Notes: a model not told the origin generated them from the sequence alone. A stretch of 64,000 nt of DNA from Kitasatospora sp. NBC_00240 (GCF_026342405.1 NZ_JAPEMU010000001.1:9114001-9178000); one strand, 5' to 3'. Positions 1 to 9,430 are shown, counted from the first letter of the stretch. Translations and numbers: made by a program.

Positions 1-1971
1 ACCGACGGCTCCACACCGCTCGGTGACGACGAGTACGACGCGCTGGTGCGCGCCATCGAGGCCTACGAAGGCACGCACCCCGACGAGGTGCTGTCCGACT
101 CGCCGACCGGCAAGGTGGCCGGCGGCGCGGTGGTGGGCGACGTCCCGCACTCGGTGCCGATGCTCTCCCTCGACAACGTCTTCTCCGCCGAGGAGCTCGC
201 CACCTGGGCGGCCGGGCTGGAGCGCCGGCTGGGCCGGCCGGTGGACGGCTGGTGCGTGGAGCCGAAACTGGACGGCCTCGCCGTGGCCGCCCGCTACCGC
301 GCCGGCCGGCTCACCCGGATCCTGACCCGCGGCGACGGGCTGGCCGGCGAGGACATCACCCATGCCGCGGACGACGTCCTCGGCCTGCCCGCCACCCTCA
401 CCGAACCCCTGGACGTGGAGTTGCGCGGCGAGGTGCTGCTCACCACCGACCAGTTCGAGACCGCGAACGAGATCCGTACCGCCCACGGTGCCCTGCCGTT
501 CGCCCACCCCCGCTCGGGCGCGGCCGGCACCCTGCGCGCCAAGGACCGCCCCTACCGGGTCGAGCTCACCTTCTTCGCCTACAGCGCCACCGGCCTGCCC
601 GGCCTCGGCCACAGCGACCTGCTGGCCCGGCTCGCCGACCTCGGGGCCAACACCGCCGCCAGCACCCAGGCCGCTCCCCGGCGCTGCGCCACGGTGGAGG
701 AGGTGCAGCAGCGGGTCGACGAGATCGCCGCCCTGCGGGCCGTGCTGCCGTTCGGCATCGACGGCGTGGTGGTGAAGGCCGACTCGGCGGCCGACCAGGA
801 GCAGGCCGGCTCCGGCTCCCGCGCGCCGCGCTGGGCCGTGGCCCGCAAGCTGGCCGCACAGCACAAGGTGACGCGGCTGCTGGAGGTGGAGTGGAACGTC
901 GGCCGGACGGGCATCATCGCGCCGCGCGCGGTGCTGCAGCCGGTGGTGATCGACGGGGTGACCGTCACCTACGCCACCCTGCACAACCCGGCGGACATCA
1001 CCCGCCGCGACCTGATGATCGGTGACCAGGTCTTCATCTACCGGGCCGGCGACGTCATCCCCCGGGTGGAGGCACCCCTGGTGGACGAGCGAACCGGCGC
1101 CGAGCAGTCGATCGCCTTCCCCGAGGTCTGCCCGCGCTGCGGGGACGCCATCGACCGGACGCAGCAGCGCTGGCGGTGCGTACGCGGCCGCGGCTGCCAG
1201 GCGGTGGCGTCGATCCGCTACGCGGTGGGGCGCGACCAGTTGGACGTCGAGGGCCTGGGTGGCACCCGCGCCGTGCAACTCGTCGACGCCGGCCTGGTCG
1301 CGGACGTCGCCGACCTCTTCGCCCTGACGAGGGAGCAACTGCTGGGCCTGGAGCGGATGGGCGACACCAGCGCGGACAACCTGCTGGCCGCAATCGAGAC
1401 CGCCCGGGCCCAACCGCTGAACCGGGTGTTCTGCGCGCTGGGTGTCCGCGGCACCGGGCGGACCATGTCGCGGCGGATCGCCGCGCACTTCGGGAGCATG
1501 GCGGCGATCCGGGCCGCCGACGCCGACACGCTGGCCGAGGTGGACGGCATCGGCACCGAGAAGGCGCAGGTGATCGTCGAGGAACTGGCCGAGCTCGGCC
1601 CCGTCCTGGACAAGCTCGTCGCCCAGGGCGTCGGCACCGCGGTCACCGTGCCCACGGCGCCCGCGCCGGCCGGCGCGGCACCGGACGCCGCCGAGGAGGG
1701 TGGCCCCGGCACCACGGGCGGCCCACTGGCCGGAGAGGCCGTGGTCGTGACCGGCAGCATGACCGGCGCCCTCGCCCCGTTGTCCCGCAACGAGATGAAT
1801 GAACTGGTCGAACGGGCCGGCGGCAAGGCCTCCTCCTCGGTGTCCTCGCGTACCACCCTGCTGGTCGCCGGCGAGAAGGCCGGCTCCAAGCGGGCCAAGG
1901 CCGAGCAGCTGGGCATCCGGATCCTCACCCCGGAGGAGTTCGCCGACCTCGTCGCCGACCACCTGTCCTGA
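1..1971 (+). CDS. ligA: NAD+-dependent DNA ligase LigA, 5' end outside window
   Basis: Seals 3'-OH/5'-phosphate nicks in DNA using NAD+. The frame is open from base 1 (LGDDEYDALVRAIEAYE), so the N-terminal part of the Ia domain is missing; about 656 residues are visible. The adenylation lysine lies in EPKLDGLA (Lys codon 265-267). OB-fold sequences follow, then a four-cysteine zinc finger (about 1126-1200, CPRCG...CVRGRGC), helix-hairpin-helix repeats, a Pro/Ala linker and a C-terminal BRCT domain (about 1720-1971, GEAVVVTGSM). All catalytic parts look intact. Streptomycetes often carry more than one ligA; the window cannot show whether this is the housekeeping copy. Confidence 0.93.
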   Translation, partial: TDGSTPLGDDEYDALVRAIEAYEGTHPDEVLSDSPTGKVAGGAVVGDVPHSVPMLSLDNVFSAEELATWAAGLERRLGRPVDGWCVEPKLDGLAVAARYRAGRLTRILTRGDGLAGEDITHAADDVLGLPATLTEPLDVELRGEVLLTTDQFETANEIRTAHGALPFAHPRSGAAGTLRAKDRPYRVELTFFAYSATGLPGLGHSDLLARLADLGANTAASTQAAPRRCATVEEVQQRVDEIAALRAVLPFGIDGVVVKADSAADQEQAGSGSRAPRWAVARKLAAQHKVTRLLEVEWNVGRTGIIAPRAVLQPVVIDGVTVTYATLHNPADITRRDLMIGDQVFIYRAGDVIPRVEAPLVDERTGAEQSIAFPEVCPRCGDAIDRTQQRWRCVRGRGCQAVASIRYAVGRDQLDVEGLGGTRAVQLVDAGLVADVADLFALTREQLLGLERMGDTSADNLLAAIETARAQPLNRVFCALGVRGTGRTMSRRIAAHFGSMAAIRAADADTLAEVDGIGTEKAQVIVEELAELGPVLDKLVAQGVGTAVTVPTAPAPAGAAPDAAEEGGPGTTGGPLAGEAVVVTGSMTGALAPLSRNEMNELVERAGGKASSSVSSRTTLLVAGEKAGSKRAKAEQLGIRILTPEEFADLVADHLS

Positions 1972-2196
1972 ACCGCCCCGCCGCCGAGGGACCGGGCACC
2001 CCGATCGACCGACCCGGGGCGCCCCAAGCCGGGCCGGTCGACATCCCCGGGCGGCCGCAGGGGATCAACGAGGCCACGCAGATCACGAGCCCCCGTGGTC
2101 GGGACTCCGCCGGCCGCCCGGAGACGGACCACGCCGTCGGCGAGCTCCAAGAACTGTCGCGCACCCGGATGGTGACTTTCCTGATCTGACGAAGCG

Positions 2197-3147
2197 TCAG
2201 TTAACTTGGTCGAGCAGGTCGGTGACATCCGCGAAGACCCTCTCGCCCGCAGCCGCGGCGGCGGGCGAGAGGGTGTCGAGGGTGAGGAATCCATGGATCA
2301 TTCCAGCCTCGCGACGGTGTCTGACCGGAACCTCCGCGGCAGCCAGCCGGGCGGCATAGGCGTCGCCCTCGTCCCGCAGCGGATCGTGCTCCGCGGTGAT
2401 CACGACGGTGGGCGGGAGCCCGCCGAGATCGACGGCATGCAACGGGCTGACCTCGGGGTGGCCGCGCCGGGTCGGGTCCGGGACCCATTGCTCGGCCCCC
2501 CACGCGACGTCGTCGGTCGTCAGGCCCCAACCCGTGGCCATCGACCGGGTGCTGGGACGGGAGAGGGTCAGGTCGGTGTTGGGGCACACCAGGATCTGGG
2601 CGGCCGGCAGCGGCCCGCCTTCGTCGCGCAGCCGCAGGCAGGCGAGTGCGGCCAGGTTGCCGCCGGAGCTGTCACCCATGACCACGGTCGGGCCTGCGAT
2701 CCCGGTACCGGCACCCCCGCCGGCGACGGCCCAGCGGAGCACGTCCACGCAGTCGTCGACGGCCGCCGGCCACGGGTGCTCCGGAGCTCGGCGGAAGTCG
2801 ACACTCAGCACCGCCGCACCGGTCCTGAGGGCCAGTCTGCGGCAGGCCCGATCGTGCGACTCCAGATCGCCGATCGTCCACATCCCGCCATGGAGGAACA
2901 CGACCAACGCCCGGACCGCCGCCGACGGCCGGTAGAGGCGAGCCCCCACAGCGGTCGGGCCGACCGTCAGATCCTCGACGTGCGCGATCTCGGGGCCCGG
3001 GGGTCGTGCCTCGGCACGGACTCGTTGCGCGCGTCTCAACTCCACGGCGCCCACGGCGCGGGCGGGCGGTCCGGGGTCTCGCCGAACAGCCTCGATGAAG
3101 GCGGTCAGTTCGGCATCGGCGAGCGAAGGATCGACGGGTTCGGCCAT
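2197..3147 (-). CDS. alpha/beta hydrolase, HSL-type esterase/lipase
   Basis: Predicted cytoplasmic carboxylesterase of the hormone-sensitive-lipase family, 316 residues. The oxyanion motif FLHGGMW, nucleophile elbow MGDSSGGN, acid in TAEHDPLRDEG and histidine in MIHGFLT appear in the expected order, so the triad looks complete. I start at the ATG at 3145-3147 (MAEPVDPSLADAELTAF), because the 57 codons upstream are Arg/Gly-rich and unlike the family. Substrate unknown. It converges on ligA and stands alone. Confidence 0.88.
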   Translation of the reverse strand: MAEPVDPSLADAELTAFIEAVRRDPGPPARAVGAVELRRAQRVRAEARPPGPEIAHVEDLTVGPTAVGARLYRPSAAVRALVVFLHGGMWTIGDLESHDRACRRLALRTGAAVLSVDFRRAPEHPWPAAVDDCVDVLRWAVAGGGAGTGIAGPTVVMGDSSGGNLAALACLRLRDEGGPLPAAQILVCPNTDLTLSRPSTRSMATGWGLTTDDVAWGAEQWVPDPTRRGHPEVSPLHAVDLGGLPPTVVITAEHDPLRDEGDAYAARLAAAEVPVRHRREAGMIHGFLTLDTLSPAAAAAGERVFADVTDLLDQVN

Positions 3148-3316
3148 GCAGGCAGGATGCCACCTTGATTCGAACGGCGGCAGCCGGGAGCAGCCTCCCG
3201 ACCAAGAACCTGCACACCCCTTCCTGATCCGACGCGTGCCGATCCCCAGCAGGTGACACCAGGCGCCTCGCGATGGGCGGTGCCGGCCGTCGGATCCCAC
3301 CGGGGATACTGGGGGC

Positions 3317-3619
3317 ATGGACGGCTACCGGGGGCCTGCGACGCTTGAATGGTGGGCCAACGGGTCGCTGTGCCTGGGCGCCGTCGATGTTCGTGTCACC
3401 GTCCGTGATGCCGGGAGCGCCTGGGCCTGCGACGCGATCTTCGATGCCGAGCAGTTGTCGCCGGACGAGCGGGAGGTCTTCGAGCTCTGCATGGCATCCG
3501 ATCCGCTCTTCACCCTGCGCCTGGGCGACGGGAGCACGCTCCTGGTCGACGCCGTCGTGGCGGGGGAGGCCGGACACCTCGCCCTCACCTCCTGCGATCC
3601 TGCGGGGCCGGCTGGCTGA
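3317..3619 (+). CDS. conserved-looking hypothetical protein, 100 aa
   Basis: Small acidic soluble protein starting MDGYRGPATLEWWANG. The alternating hydrophobic pattern (LEWWANGSLCLGAVDVRVTV, LFTLRLGDGSTLLVDAVV) suggests a mostly beta fold. No catalytic motif recognised. It is divergent from the esterase and has no partner in an operon. Real-gene status rests on balanced composition and typical codon use. Confidence 0.6.
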   Translation: MDGYRGPATLEWWANGSLCLGAVDVRVTVRDAGSAWACDAIFDAEQLSPDEREVFELCMASDPLFTLRLGDGSTLLVDAVVAGEAGHLALTSCDPAGPAG

Positions 3620-3691
3620 GTCGGCGCCGGGCGCCCGGGCATCTGGGCATACGAGAGCGCTCGGTCGCGGAAGTCGCCAGGGCGTGCAGGT

Positions 3692-4036
3692 TCAGGTGAG
3701 GGCCTTCGCGGCCGCGCCCGCCCGGGGAACCCCGTCGATCGCCACGCAGATGCCGAAGACCCGGTCATGGCCGGTCCAGCCGTTGACGCGGCCCCGGTTG
3801 TTGCTGATCTGCACCCGTCTCCGGGCCCGGTCCACGGACGACACCAGGTGCAGGTACACCGTCCCGGCCACCCGGGCGAGGACGATGTCCCCGACGCCCA
3901 GCCTCGACGGGTCGACCGGAGCCACGACCACCTGCTGTCGGCTGCGGATCAACGGAACCATCGAGGAGCCGCTGGGCCGGAACTCCACGGTGGCTCCGCC
4001 GGCCACCCTGCCCGCCACGGCATCCAATGCACCCAT
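3692..4036 (-). CDS. S24/S26 peptidase-like protein
   Basis: 114 residues from the ATG at 4034-4036 (MGALDAVAGRVAGG). FRPSGSSMVPLIRS matches the Gly-x-Ser-Met box that carries the nucleophile in LexA/signal-peptidase-like S24/S26 folds, followed by VGDIVLARV and TVYLHLVSSV. I see no clear general-base lysine after the second motif and no DNA-binding domain, so it may be a non-catalytic or regulatory member. The downstream ISNNRGRVNGWT stretch suits the small actinobacterial S24/S26 family. Start uncertain; 18 further codons are open upstream. Confidence 0.65.
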   Translation of the reverse strand: MGALDAVAGRVAGGATVEFRPSGSSMVPLIRSRQQVVVAPVDPSRLGVGDIVLARVAGTVYLHLVSSVDRARRRVQISNNRGRVNGWTGHDRVFGICVAIDGVPRAGAAAKALT

Positions 4037-4134
4037 GGGGGGATCGTGGCAGATCCGGTCCGGGCGCCCCACCGATTTATCTCGCCGCACTCCCGTCGAC
4101 GGTGCGGAGGTTCCCGCAGGCGGCGCCGGCTGCG

Positions 4135-4332
4135 CTAGTCACCGGAGGAATCGCCCGATCGGTTCAGGCTCCGCCGGCGGCGCTTCGCGGAGCGGCGCAG
4201 CAGCTCGCCCGCGCCGAGGGTCATGCTCGCCACCACCCGGGCCCAGCGCGGCCCGCCGCGATCTGCCCACACCACGCAGACACAGCCGCCGACGGTCAGC
4301 GCCAAGGCGCCCAGCAGCACCAGAACGATCAT
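4135..4332 (-). CDS. small membrane protein, 65 aa
   Basis: One hydrophobic N-terminal segment (MIVLVLLGALALTVGGCVCV) followed by a basic, Arg-rich tail (LLRRSAKRRRRSLNRSG), so a single-pass protein with a cytoplasmic basic tail is predicted. The start at 4330-4332 has a good GGGGTGGA ribosome site just upstream. Upstream of the S24/S26-like gene on the same strand, about 100 bp away. Function unknown. Confidence 0.6.
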   Translation of the reverse strand: MIVLVLLGALALTVGGCVCVVWADRGGPRWARVVASMTLGAGELLRRSAKRRRRSLNRSGDSSGD

Positions 4333-5352
4333 GTTTCCACCCCTGTCTCGTTGGTGCGAGCCGGATCGACCGAGCCGGACCCGGTCATTGCCGGATCCGT
4401 TCGGCCAGGTCGCTTCGTCCGCTGCCGGCCGGGCCGTCGAACGATCCGCCTTGCACGCACAGTCAACCATCGCCGTGCGCCGGTACCGCCGCGGATCCGG
4501 CCCGGGGCGCGGTGTTGTTGCACCCGCGTGACACGGGCCGGTGCGGCCGTGGGCGCCCGGGAGGCCGCCAGGCGTCGGTGACCGGCTGCCCCCGCATCGC
4601 TGCTGCCGGGCGCCGCAGGCGCGGTCCGTCGCCCGCTGGGCCGATCAATCGGGCAGGGGCGCGGCCGGGCCACGTCGGGGTGCCTGGCGCGTCGTCAGGA
4701 CCGGCGATCGTGCGGGCCGGTCGGCGGCGCAGCCGCTGCCTCCCCAGGTGATGCCGGGGACGCGAAGGTCACAGCCCGCATCCGAACCTCCGGGCGGCCC
4801 TGGCCCGGCCGCGCCCCGTTCGGTCCAGCGAAATCGGGTGCGGAGCGTAGCCGACATCGAGCCGGTCAGGGCAGTTGTACGGCCGAGGGGCGAGCGCAGT
4901 GACGTACCGTGACCTGATGGTGCTGGGGCTCCGGGCGCCTCGGGCGGCGTGCGCGGTGCGAATGTCAGCTCCGTGGCCGACACGGTGACGGAGAGTTGAA
5001 CATCCGCCGGCGCCACCCGGCCCCGGCGTCCGTCCGCGTCGTGCCGCCGAGGAGGCAGCAGGCGGAGAGTGGTGGCGGTCATGGCGGTCATGGCGGTCAT
5101 GACGGTCATGACCGTCATGACGGACTCCGGGGTCGACTGATACCTGGAGGAGAGGAATTGACGGCTTGAAGCTGTTGCCGCTCCGTTCACGGAATCCGGT
5201 CCCGTCCATGTGCGAATGAATCGGGAATTCACCGGACGGGAACGTTGGACGGCTTCGCCAGGGCGGGCATAGAGTAGGTGGCACATCGATTTTCTGACCC
5301 TGCCGAAGCCCATGTCCGCACGTCGGGCCTGGTTTCGAGGAGAGGGGTCGTC
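4333..5352. other. 1-kb gene-free interval
   Basis: Open frames here are long only because of GC content; they have Arg/Pro/Gly-rich, unconvincing translations. Visible structure is the 9-bp repeat at 5074-5118. Bases 5130-5290 are less GC-rich and may hold the promoter of the 5353 gene. Confidence 0.5.
5074..5118. repeat. five tandem 9-bp units, ggcggtcat-type
   Basis: Units ggcggtcat (three copies), gacggtcat and gaccgtcat follow without gaps. The last units also form the palindrome ATGACGGTCAT/ATGACCGTCAT. In one minus frame it reads as Met-Thr-Ala/Val repeats, but that frame is not a convincing gene. Confidence 0.85.
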
Positions 5353-5574
5353 ATGGCTTGGCGGCTCCCGGTCAGCCTGGAAACCCTGCTTCATCGGATC
5401 GACGACCGATTTCCCATGCGCAGCACGGCATTCGACGGATCCATCGGTGACGCGGAACAGCGGGCGCCTGGTTCGGAGAGCGATCACAATCCGTGGTTCG
5501 GGCCCGGAATTGTCACTGCAGGTGAATTCACCCGCGATCCGGCGCACGGGCCGATCATCGTCGGGGAGTGCTGA
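5353..5574 (+). CDS. short peptidoglycan-peptidase-like (endolysin-type) fragment
   Basis: 73 residues from an ATG with a GGAGAGGGG ribosome site. SLETLLHRIDDRFPMRST, then GSIGDAEQ and SDHNPWFGPGIVTAG.FTRDPAHG, resembles the N-terminal half of phage-type Zn-peptidase/endolysin-associated proteins, where a SDHNP...D.THDP.HG pattern occurs. It ends abruptly at IIVGEC, much shorter than those families, and Glu replaces the usual Asp before FTRDP. Either a truncated remnant or a miniature protein. It ends 15 bp before the lipase start, so the two may be co-transcribed. Confidence 0.55.
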   Translation: MAWRLPVSLETLLHRIDDRFPMRSTAFDGSIGDAEQRAPGSESDHNPWFGPGIVTAGEFTRDPAHGPIIVGEC

Positions 5575-5589
5575 CCTGCGGAGGTGGCC

Positions 5590-7131
5590 ATGCCTGCCAA
5601 CGAGACGCTCCCGGTGGTGTACGTCCGCGGCTTCGCGGGCGACACCCGGGGGATCGACAAGGCCGTGGCGGACCCGTTCTACGGCTTCAACGAGGGTTCG
5701 ACGCACATCCGGGTGGGGGCCGGGAACAAGCCGAGCTTCTACCAGTTCGAGAGCCCGCTGCTGCGCCTGCTGCTCGACGAGGGCTACGAGATCCGGGTCC
5801 AGGGCGGCCAGGAGGCCTATCTCGACGCGGCCGAGAAGGTTCCGGCGAACACCGTCTGGGTGCACCGCTTCTACGACGCCGCCGCCAGCAGCTGGGGCGC
5901 TCAGCCGGAGGAGTACCGGCTGGAGAACGCGGCGGGGAGCCTGCTGGCGCTGATCGAGAAGATCCGCGCCAAGGCCGGTGTGCCGCGGGTGCACCTGGTG
6001 GCGCACTCGATGGGCGGTCTGATCTGCCGCTGCCTGCTGCAGAAGATCCTCCCTGAGCGGGGCGAGGATCCGGGGGACTACGTGGACAAGCTCTTCACCT
6101 ACGGCACCCCGCACGGCGGCATCGCCTTCGAGCACGGCCTCGGGCTGCTGGAGCGGCTGCGGGACGCTACCGGCATCAACGGCGCCGACATCTTCGGCCC
6201 GGAGCGGATGTACGAATACCTGACCCCCGCCGGCCTCCAGGACCGCGACGGGCCGCCCGACGGCTGGGACCCCCGGCAGATGCCGGGCGGGTTCCCGCCC
6301 GAGCGGGTCTTCTGTCTGGTCGGCACGAACCCGGCGGACTACGGGGTCGCGATGGGCCTGTCCTCGGCGGTGGTGGGGGCCCGCAGCGACGGGCTGGTGC
6401 AGATCGACAACGCCTACGTCCCCGGCGCGCACCGGGCGTACGTGCACCGCTCGCACAGCGGAACCTACGGGCTGGTCAACTCCGAGGAGGGCTACCAGAA
6501 CCTGCGCCGCTTCCTGTTCGGCGACCTGCGGGTGGCCTCGACGCTGGTCGGGCACCGGCTGCCGGCCGACGACCAGGTGGAATGGCAGGCGGAGGTACGG
6601 CTTTCGGTGCGCGGTCTGCCGATCGTGATGCACGAGCAGACGGCGTCCCACTGGTGCCCGGTGCAGCTGCCGCGGACCCGTACGGACGGCGGGCCGGAGC
6701 GGGACGTCCCGCTGGTGACCACCTTCCTGTGCAGCCGGCTGGCCCCGCGCGAGGGCGTCGGCCCGGTGCGGCACGCCCTGCACCTGCGGGTGCTGTCGCT
6801 GCGCAGGGTGGACGGGTTCCTCAGCTTCGGCGACCACCTGGAGCAGACCGCCGACCTGGACGACATCCTGATCGTCGACGTCGGCTCGCGGAACGGCGCC
6901 GGTACCGGCGCCGCCGGTGCAGCGGCCGCGGGCGCCGCACCCGAGGTCTGGGCGGTGTGGAACAGCACCGTCGAGGGCGCGATCCGGGACCACACGCCGA
7001 GCGGTCCGCCGCTGGTCGACGTGAACCCCGCCGCCGGGGTGTGGCGCGCCGAGATCCCGCTGCCGGAGACCATCCGCCCCGTGCTCGGTGCGGACGCCCG
7101 GATCGCGCTCACCGTCACGCCCTGGACCTGA
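5590..7131 (+). CDS. large alpha/beta hydrolase (lipase/PGAP1-like)
   Basis: 513 residues with no signal peptide. The N-terminal VVYVRGFAGDTRGIDKAV is the oxyanion-loop region; HLVAHSMGGLICR is the serine nucleophile elbow, followed by TYGTPHGG as in PGAP1/triacylglycerol lipase families. Late histidines (YVHRSHSGTYGLVN) are candidates for the triad. The C-terminal 180 residues form a separate beta-rich domain of unknown role. The ATG at 5590 is preferred over the in-frame GTG at 5584 because the GGAGG at 5580-5584 fits it. Confidence 0.8.
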   Translation: MPANETLPVVYVRGFAGDTRGIDKAVADPFYGFNEGSTHIRVGAGNKPSFYQFESPLLRLLLDEGYEIRVQGGQEAYLDAAEKVPANTVWVHRFYDAAASSWGAQPEEYRLENAAGSLLALIEKIRAKAGVPRVHLVAHSMGGLICRCLLQKILPERGEDPGDYVDKLFTYGTPHGGIAFEHGLGLLERLRDATGINGADIFGPERMYEYLTPAGLQDRDGPPDGWDPRQMPGGFPPERVFCLVGTNPADYGVAMGLSSAVVGARSDGLVQIDNAYVPGAHRAYVHRSHSGTYGLVNSEEGYQNLRRFLFGDLRVASTLVGHRLPADDQVEWQAEVRLSVRGLPIVMHEQTASHWCPVQLPRTRTDGGPERDVPLVTTFLCSRLAPREGVGPVRHALHLRVLSLRRVDGFLSFGDHLEQTADLDDILIVDVGSRNGAGTGAAGAAAAGAAPEVWAVWNSTVEGAIRDHTPSGPPLVDVNPAAGVWRAEIPLPETIRPVLGADARIALTVTPWT

Positions 7132-7423
7132 CCCGGCCCGCCGGCCCGGGCACCCGGGGCGGGCACACCACCCTCCGGAGCGCGAACGGACTCACCTGGC
7201 GGCCGTCCAGCTGCGTCGCCGGCGCGGCGACGGTCTCCTCCGGGTCGTCGTCGCTGCCGGCGGCCGCCAGGTGAGGCCGTTCCCTGGGCGGCGCATGCCC
7301 CCGGCCGCGCGCCGCGCCGGGTGGCGGGCGACGCTCGGGGCTACCGTCGAAACCCAGAGGTACCGGGCGGGGCCTGCCAGGCCCCGGTCCGTCCGGTCCG
7401 CCCACCGCGGTTACGGAGGATCC

Positions 7424-8902
7424 ATGACCGATGTCGAGCCCCCGGCCCGGAACGGGGCCGAACGCCCTGGAGCCGGCACGCCGGGTGCCCCCACGCCGGG
7501 CGCCCCCACGCCCGCGGCGTCCACAGTCGCGACGTCCACGGCCGGGAGCGCCGGTGCGGCTGCGCCACCGGTGACGGCCGCCCAGCGCTGGCTGGCCCGA
7601 CTGGCCTGCGCGGCGGCGCTCGGCGTCGTCGTGCTGCTGCTCCTGGGCGGCCTGACCAGCCTCGCCGTCCTGCTCGTCGGGGTCCTGGGTCTCGCGGCCA
7701 CCCTCGCGGCGCTCTGGTGGTTCCTGAGCAACCGGGGCCCGCTGCGCTGGGCCTGCGCCGTGGTCGCCGTCGCGGTGCCCGTGGCCGTGACCGTCTACTA
7801 CGTCGTCCGGCACCAGCTCTGGGTGATCGTGCTGGTGCTCGTCCTGGCCGCCACGGCGGCGGCCGCCGCCAGGGCGGCCCTGGTCCGTGGCCGGCCGCGG
7901 ACCGCCATGCCGGAGGTCCGGACGCCGCCGCCGGCCCGGCCCTTCCTGATCATGAATCCCCGTTCGGGCGGCGGCAAGGTCGGGCGCTTCGCCCTGGACA
8001 CCAAGGCGCGGTCGCTGGGCGCGGAGGTGGCGCTGCTGGAGGGCCCCGGGCAGGTCGACGTCGCCGCCCTGGCCCGGACGGCCGCGACCGGCGGCGCCGA
8101 CCTGCTCGGCGTCGCCGGCGGCGACGGCACCCAGGCGCTGGTCGCCGGGATCGCCGCCGAGTTCGGGCTGCCGTTCCTCGTCGTCTCGGCCGGCACCCGC
8201 AACCACTTCGCGATGGACCTCGGACTCGACCGGGAGCGGCCGGACGCCGGGCTGGACGCCCTGGACGACGGGGTCGAGATCCGTCTCGACCTGGGCCTGA
8301 TCGGCGGGCGGACCTTCGTCAACAACGCGTCGTTCGGCGCGTACGCGGGGGTCGTGCAGAGCCCCGCCTACCGCGACGACAAGACCGGCACGATCCTGCA
8401 GCTGCTGCCCGAGATGCTGTCCGGCCGGCAGGGCGCCCGGCTGGTCGTCCGGATCGACGGCGGGCCGGCGATCGAGGACCCGAAGGCCCTACTGGTGAGC
8501 AACAACCCGTACGGGTCGGGCGACCCGGCCGGGCTGGGCCGGCGCACCCGGCTCGACACCGGGCGGCTCGGGGTCATCGCGATCACCGTCGACAACGCCG
8601 CCCAGGCGGCCGGCCTGCTGCGCGGCCGGCACGCCAAGGGGCTGAGCACCTTCCTGGCCCACGAGGTGGTGGTGGAGTCGGACGCCGCCGAGATCCCGGT
8701 CGGCATCGACGGCGAGGCCGTGCTGATGCCCACGCCGGTGCGGCTCACCATCCAGCCGCTGGCCCTGCGGGTGCGAGTGCCGCGGAAACGGCCGGGCACC
8801 CCGCACCGGCCGGCCGTCGACCGGACGGTCCTGCTGCGCCAGGCGTTCTCCAGCGGTTCGCCGGCCGCGTCCTCGGCACCCCGGCGTGGGCGGCACCGGT
8901 AG
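7424..8902 (+). CDS. diacylglycerol kinase-type lipid kinase, membrane-bound
   Basis: 492 residues. A Pro/Ala-rich N-terminus (to about 50) precedes two hydrophobic hairpins (about 52-105 and 110-150), then the DAGK catalytic domain: FLIMNPRSGGGKVGRF opens it and VAGGDGTQALV is the ATP-binding GGDGT loop. A C-terminal YegS/LCB5-type beta domain follows (VRIDGGPAIEDPKALLVSNN). Fusion of membrane helices to a soluble DAGK domain is common in actinobacteria. Likely phosphorylates a lipid alcohol at the membrane. Start at the ATG 7424 with GGAGG 8 bp upstream. Confidence 0.88.
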   Translation: MTDVEPPARNGAERPGAGTPGAPTPGAPTPAASTVATSTAGSAGAAAPPVTAAQRWLARLACAAALGVVVLLLLGGLTSLAVLLVGVLGLAATLAALWWFLSNRGPLRWACAVVAVAVPVAVTVYYVVRHQLWVIVLVLVLAATAAAAARAALVRGRPRTAMPEVRTPPPARPFLIMNPRSGGGKVGRFALDTKARSLGAEVALLEGPGQVDVAALARTAATGGADLLGVAGGDGTQALVAGIAAEFGLPFLVVSAGTRNHFAMDLGLDRERPDAGLDALDDGVEIRLDLGLIGGRTFVNNASFGAYAGVVQSPAYRDDKTGTILQLLPEMLSGRQGARLVVRIDGGPAIEDPKALLVSNNPYGSGDPAGLGRRTRLDTGRLGVIAITVDNAAQAAGLLRGRHAKGLSTFLAHEVVVESDAAEIPVGIDGEAVLMPTPVRLTIQPLALRVRVPRKRPGTPHRPAVDRTVLLRQAFSSGSPAASSAPRRGRHR

Positions 8903-9022
8903 CGGGACCGGGGACTGGGGACCGGCCCCCGCGCCGGCCGGCCTGCTCCTCGCGCGGGGCGGGCGTCTACGCGCGGCCGCCTACGTACCGGCCGTCGTCG
9001 TACCGGGGGGCGCCGTCCCGGT

Positions 9023-9262
9023 TCAGCCCGCCGGGCCTGTGTTCGACCACTTGAGTTCGAATTCCAACTCGAACTCGCCGTCGTCCACCTCCACCTCCAG
9101 CTCGCTGCGCAGCTCGTCGGGGATGCGCAGGCTCAGCACCCCCGGGCCCAGCTCCAGCTCCGCGTTGCCGCCGTGCCGCAGTGCGGCGGCGAGTGCCTCC
9201 AGCTGGTCGGCAGCCTCAAGGCGGGACAGCGATCGCTTCTGTTCGAACTTGAGGTCGCTCAC
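9023..9262 (-). CDS. amphi-Trp domain protein
   Basis: 79 residues from a GTG with a GGAGGAATCC ribosome site. LKFEQKRSLSRLEAADQLEALAAALRHGG, then VLSLRIPDELRSELEVEV and a closing ELEFELKW, is the amphi-Trp layout (helix plus amphipathic beta strands ending in Trp). Role of the family is not established. Convergent with the lipid kinase. Confidence 0.85.
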   Translation of the reverse strand: MSDLKFEQKRSLSRLEAADQLEALAAALRHGGNAELELGPGVLSLRIPDELRSELEVEVDDGEFELEFELKWSNTGPAG

Positions 9263-9370
9263 GGATTCCTCCGGTTCCTCGGGAACAGCGGACGCCCTCG
9301 AGTCTGACCCCGCCCGTCGGGCCCGGGCATCCCCCCGGGCGGGTGAACCCGTCGCCCTGTCCCGGTGAAA

Positions 9371-9430
9371 TCCTCGGCGCCGCGCGGGCCGGACGGGCTC
9401 GGAGCCGTCCGGCCCGCGCGGCGCCGAGGA
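9371..9430. terminator. 26-bp perfect-stem hairpin
   Basis: Arms 9371-9396 and 9405-9430 are exact reverse complements with an 8-nt loop. It lies 20 bp past the stop of the DUF1269 gene (minus strand) and is its likely terminator. No T-tract, as usual in streptomycetes. Confidence 0.85.

Noticed and set aside
3160..3180. tRNA T-arm-like gattcgaac
   Set aside because: No matching cloverleaf arms around it; no tRNA or rRNA gene recognised anywhere in the window.
4645..6993. 782-codon minus-strand frame including Met-Thr-Ala/Val repeats
   Set aside because: Opposes the well-supported lipase and fails to show any domain; the repeat region is a 9-bp tandem repeat.
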